From contig CANRAT010000053.1 of the NCBI GenBank assembly GCA_947628685.1, positions 1 to 9,069 of the forward strand: a stretch of 9,069 nucleotides of DNA, given 5' to 3'. Position 1 is the stretch's first letter. Each line of letters begins with the position of its first letter. Position numbers and translations under genes: made by a program. The notes under the pieces were generated by a model. The model saw nothing but the letters and a program-made list of their open reading frames with translations, made no database searches and was not told where the DNA came from. The DNA comes from an uncultured Bacilli bacterium (GTDB lineage Bacteria; Bacillota_I; Bacilli_A; RF39; UBA660). Below are positions 6,777-9,069 of the stretch, piece after piece.

Positions 6777-7775
6777 TTGAGAAAGACAATTATTACTATA
6801 GTTGCTTTATTCGTTGTCGTTTTAGTTGCCATTGGCATATTTTACGAAAAAGATGAGAAAAAAGGTGAAAACCTTAAGAGTATTACAGTAGCAGAAGTCG
6901 CACATAGTATCTTTTATGCACCTATGTATGTTGCAGATAGTCTTGGATACTTTAATGATGAAGGGCTTGATGTTGAAATAGTTTTAACTAGTGGTGCGGA
7001 TAGTGTTGCTGCCGCAGTTATGAGTGGAGATTCTGAAATAGGATTTTGTGGTAGTGAACAATCTATTTATATATATAAAGGAGGAGCAACTGATTATCTT
7101 ATAAATTTTGCAGGTCTTACTAAAAGAGATGGAAGTTTTATAATAGGAAGAGAAGATAAAGAGTTTAATTTAACTGACCTTAAAGGTAAACATATAATTG
7201 CTGGTCGTGAAGGTGGTATGCCTGCTATGACACTTGCATATACATTAAAAGAAAATGGTATAGAACTTGATGAATTAAATTTTGATACATCTATTCAATT
7301 TGCTTCAATGACAGGTGCGTTTATAGGTGGAACTGGAGACTATGTTACTGCATTTGAACCAACAGGACTACAACTTGAAAAAGAAGGTAATGGATTTGTT
7401 GTTGCTTCTTTAGGTGAAATTGGTGGAGAAGTTCCATACACTACATTTATGACTAAAAAAAGTTACTTAGAAAGTAACCCTGAAGTTTTAGAGGGTTTTA
7501 CTCGCGCTATACAAAAAGGACTTGATTATACTTTTTCCAATACGGATTTAGAAGTAGCTAAAACTATTCAAAATCACTTTCCTGATACTTCTTTAGATGA
7601 CTTAACTGAAGTTGTTAAAAGGTATAGAGAAAATGATTCTTGGTATAAAACTACTTATATAACTGAAGACGGATTTAAAAGAGTTGAAGACATAATGATG
7701 AATTCAAGTGAACTTGATGAATATGTTTCATTCGATGATTTAGTTAATAATGAATATTCAAAGGATGCTAAATAG
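6777..7775 (+). CDS. NMT1/SsuA-like ABC transporter solute-binding protein, membrane-anchored, orphan
   Basis: A 332-residue periplasmic-binding-type protein of the NMT1/THI5/SsuA group, which binds small organic solutes such as thiamine precursors, sulfonates or flavins outside the cell and hands them to an ABC importer. The opening segment SITVAEVAHSIFYAPMYVAD (35-54), then LGYFNDEGLDVEIV and a Ser/Ala-rich AVMSGDSEIGFCGSEQ loop, show the fold; later LKGKHIIAGREGG and VPYTTFMTKKSYL fit the second lobe. The N-terminus is MRKT, about 18 hydrophobic residues, then charged residues. There is no Cys after this segment, so it is not a lipoprotein of the usual Gram-positive kind and is probably held by the uncleaved helix. 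No importer permease or ATPase is next to it. The ligand is unknown. Confidence 0.85.
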   Translation: MRKTIITIVALFVVVLVAIGIFYEKDEKKGENLKSITVAEVAHSIFYAPMYVADSLGYFNDEGLDVEIVLTSGADSVAAAVMSGDSEIGFCGSEQSIYIYKGGATDYLINFAGLTKRDGSFIIGREDKEFNLTDLKGKHIIAGREGGMPAMTLAYTLKENGIELDELNFDTSIQFASMTGAFIGGTGDYVTAFEPTGLQLEKEGNGFVVASLGEIGGEVPYTTFMTKKSYLESNPEVLEGFTRAIQKGLDYTFSNTDLEVAKTIQNHFPDTSLDDLTEVVKRYRENDSWYKTTYITEDGFKRVEDIMMNSSELDEYVSFDDLVNNEYSKDAK

Positions 7776-7787
7776 TATCCTTTTTTT
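7760..7787 (+). terminator. Terminator of the solute-binding protein gene
   Basis: AAAGGAT (7760-7766) pairs with ATCCTTT (7777-7783), and the T-run continues to 7787. The TAG stop at 7773-7775 lies in the loop, so the hairpin starts inside the coding region. Confidence 0.8.
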
Positions 7788-7904
7788 AGCAAGTAATTGT
7801 TTAAAATATGGATTTATTTCATTATTTTTTAGTTTTTCATCATTTAAAGAAAAGCACTTTTCAAATAAAATAAATACACAAATTAAATATCGATGTAGTC
7901 ATGA

Positions 7905-8090
7905 TTAAAATTTTTTTACATCATAATTAATACATTTACTAATATTACAGATTTACTATTTATAATACCTTATAGTATACCTGGATTTATATTTGCATAT
8001 ATTTATACTAAATGTGTTCCTATGTCACTACACTTTATACATAATGGAGTCATGATGTGTCTTCAAATTATATTATTGATGTTTATATGA
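7905..8090 (+). pseudogene. Remnant of a CPBP-family intramembrane protease (C-terminal part)
   Basis: The 349 bases between the solute-binding gene and the DUF6273 gene hold no intact gene. One frame without a start codon runs from a stop at 7902 to TGA at 8088-8090. Its end reads PGFIFAYIYTKCVPMSLH then FIHNGVMM, matching the last conserved block of CPBP (Abi/CAAX) proteases: G-x-x-x-(A/G)-Y-x-Y-x-(K)T, then H-x-x-x-N in a membrane helix. The earlier catalytic motif (EE..R) is missing and no ribosome binding site is seen, so this is a decayed 3' piece. CPBP proteins often act in bacteriocin immunity or protein maturation. The call rests on about 35 residues. Confidence 0.5.
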
Positions 8091-8094
8091 AAAC

Positions 8095-8118
8095 AAAAAA
8101 TAGATAACTCTATTTTTT
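8095..8118. terminator. Symmetrical AT-rich hairpin between convergent units
   Basis: AAAAAATAGA (8095-8104) and TCTATTTTTT (8109-8118) form a perfect 10-bp stem with a 4-nt loop. T-runs follow on both strands, so it can end the leftward DUF6273 gene and anything arriving rightward. It starts 18 bp past the DUF6273 stop; a stem with a tetraloop just past a variable region is also a known feature of some diversity-generating retroelements. Confidence 0.6.
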
Positions 8119-8136
8119 ATTTTATATATAATTGGT

Positions 8137-9069
8137 TTAGCCTATTCTAAATGCAGGGGCTACCCCATAAATAAAATAAAGGTAACTAGCATCCAAACCA
8201 CCACTAGCAGTCACACGAGGGCAAGTCTTACCAGGAGCCGAGCGCAGCCACCATTGAGTTGCTTCATCATTATAATATTTAACAGCAGGAGTTTTGAATT
8301 CATCCCATGTTACTTTTTGTTCTTTATAATAATCTAGTTGTCTTGTTTTTGTTATTGGATCATGGGTCGCTGCAGTAACATATATTTCTTTCGTCGATAA
8401 TAAGTATAATTTATCTTCTGATTCAAAGTCTTCTTTATCAGAACTCACTTTTCCTGATATTACTTTTGTTGGTATTATAACTTTCTGCAATTTTTCTGGT
8501 AATGCTTTGAATATTGTTCCACTATCTTCTTCATTTTCAATTACATTTAGGTATTTTCTCATTTCACTTGCCGACCATGCAACAATATTTGTATTACTCG
8601 AATTTATATTATATTTCGTAATTATATCCACAAACTCTACTACAAAACCACATGCAGTTTCAGAAAAATCTTCTCCTCCACAACCATCTTCTTTATTATT
8701 AGAAACATTCGCTAATCTTACTGTAAATGACTGATTGTTAAATTCTTCTCCATTTAATACTATTTCTTTTTCTTCTCCTACTTTATATACATCTTTTCCT
8801 AATCTTATATTTGCTATTATTGTTAGCCAATCATCTTTTGCAAATGATGGAGAATCACAAGTAAAACTTATTGTTTCGTCCGTTACTTCCAAACTATTTA
8901 AAACTATTGCTCCCCCACATGGTCTTATTCCATTTACTTCAACTTTTAAATTTTCTATTTTGCTATTTTGTATACATAATAAGTTTCCATCACTTTCAAT
9001 TGTACAAATACTTGGATTAAATTCTTCATCTATATTTTTTGTATAGAGTGCTTCTTCTACTGCTCTTAT
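8137..9069 (-). CDS. DUF6273 domain protein, possibly pilin-like; N-terminus outside window
   Basis: The minus-strand frame is open from the window edge to TAA at 8137-8139, giving 310 residues. A TTG at 8890-8892 is an internal codon, not a start: the frame continues upstream as VNGIRPCGGAIVLNSL joined to the rest. The C-terminal half fits DUF6273: IVAWSASEMRKYLN, then QWWLRSAPG and the closing GVAPAFRI, a compact extracellular-type fold resembling C-type-lectin-like domains. Seven Cys residues suggest disulfides and an exported protein. The first visible residues, IRAVEEALYTKN, resemble the amphipathic helix of a type IV pilin-like protein, the usual partner of such domains in Bacillota, but this is inference since the leader is not seen. 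Codon usage changes sharply over the last 35 codons. Confidence 0.75.
   Translation of the reverse strand: MRAVEEALYTKNIDEEFNPSICTIESDGNLLCIQNSKIENLKVEVNGIRPCGGAIVLNSLEVTDETISFTCDSPSFAKDDWLTIIANIRLGKDVYKVGEEKEIVLNGEEFNNQSFTVRLANVSNNKEDGCGGEDFSETACGFVVEFVDIITKYNINSSNTNIVAWSASEMRKYLNVIENEEDSGTIFKALPEKLQKVIIPTKVISGKVSSDKEDFESEDKLYLLSTKEIYVTAATHDPITKTRQLDYYKEQKVTWDEFKTPAVKYYNDEATQWWLRSAPGKTCPRVTASGGLDASYLYFIYGVAPAFRIG
8164..8253 (-). other. Adenine-depleted segment, candidate DGR variable region
   Basis: The 30 codons from TGG-TGG to GGG near the gene end contain no codon ending in A, whereas 16 of the 30 codons from Ser at 8458 to Ala at 8369 do. Over 8161-8253 the coding strand has 12 A in 93 bases (13%), against 26 in 60 (43%) at 8281-8340. 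Most varied positions are NNT or NNC codons (ACT, TGC, CGT, GCT, AGT, GAT, TAC, CTT, TTT, ATT), as expected when Asn codons (AAC/AAT) of a template repeat are rewritten at A. The flanks WWLRS and GVAPAFRI are the constant parts of DUF6273. Confidence 0.5.

Noticed and set aside
8890..8892. TTG as start of a 251-residue DUF6273 protein
   Set aside because: The frame stays open to the window edge with protein-like sequence, and no ribosome binding site precedes this TTG.
8507..9046. Two rightward open frames of 75 and 103 codons
   Set aside because: They lie opposite the DUF6273 gene; the sense protein has clear domain motifs and they do not.
1..9069. CRISPR array, tRNA or rRNA genes, or use of TGA for tryptophan
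   Set aside because: No spaced direct repeats or cloverleaf sequences were seen, tryptophan codons are TGG, and TGA ends the DUF3800 gene.

Overview
The window is a very AT-rich stretch that looks like a low-GC Gram-positive bacterium (Bacillota). Support comes from PcrA-type helicase, purine-rich Shine-Dalgarno sites (GGAGGT, AAGGTGG) and many TTGACA/TATAAT-like promoters. The code is standard: tryptophan is TGG and TGA is used as a stop. A gut Bacilli/Erysipelotrichales-like host is a guess from style only.

Layout. 1-258: the tail of an ISL3-family transposase and the probable right end of its insertion sequence. 279-4002: three leftward genes, in transcription order a DUF3800 protein, pcrA and a GrpB-family protein. 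Between DUF3800 and pcrA a strong rightward promoter drives a predicted RNA of about 77 nt. That RNA ends in a perfect terminator and is antisense to the last 20 codons of the DUF3800 gene. It carries a T-box-like core and a possible antiterminator/terminator switch. 4104-6608: a leftward MacB-like ABC protein (ATPase plus FtsX-type permease). 6609-6776: a divergent intergenic region with promoters both ways and nested inverted repeats. 6777-7775: a rightward NMT1/SsuA-like solute-binding protein with no lipobox. 7788-8136: no intact gene, but a remnant of a CPBP-family membrane protease and a symmetrical hairpin. 8137-9069: a leftward DUF6273 protein, cut by the window edge.

How it fits together. 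The pcrA and grpB genes look like housekeeping genes. The others look accessory. Two places deserve attention. The first is the DUF3800 gene with its convergent, terminator-ended RNA: the protein's family-like end (KIFP) falls where the RNA's U-tract begins, so the RNA unit and the gene body abut exactly. The second is the 3' end of the DUF6273 gene, where about 30 codons are strongly depleted in adenine and never end in A. That is the pattern expected of a variable region rewritten by a diversity-generating retroelement, although no template repeat or reverse transcriptase is visible here.
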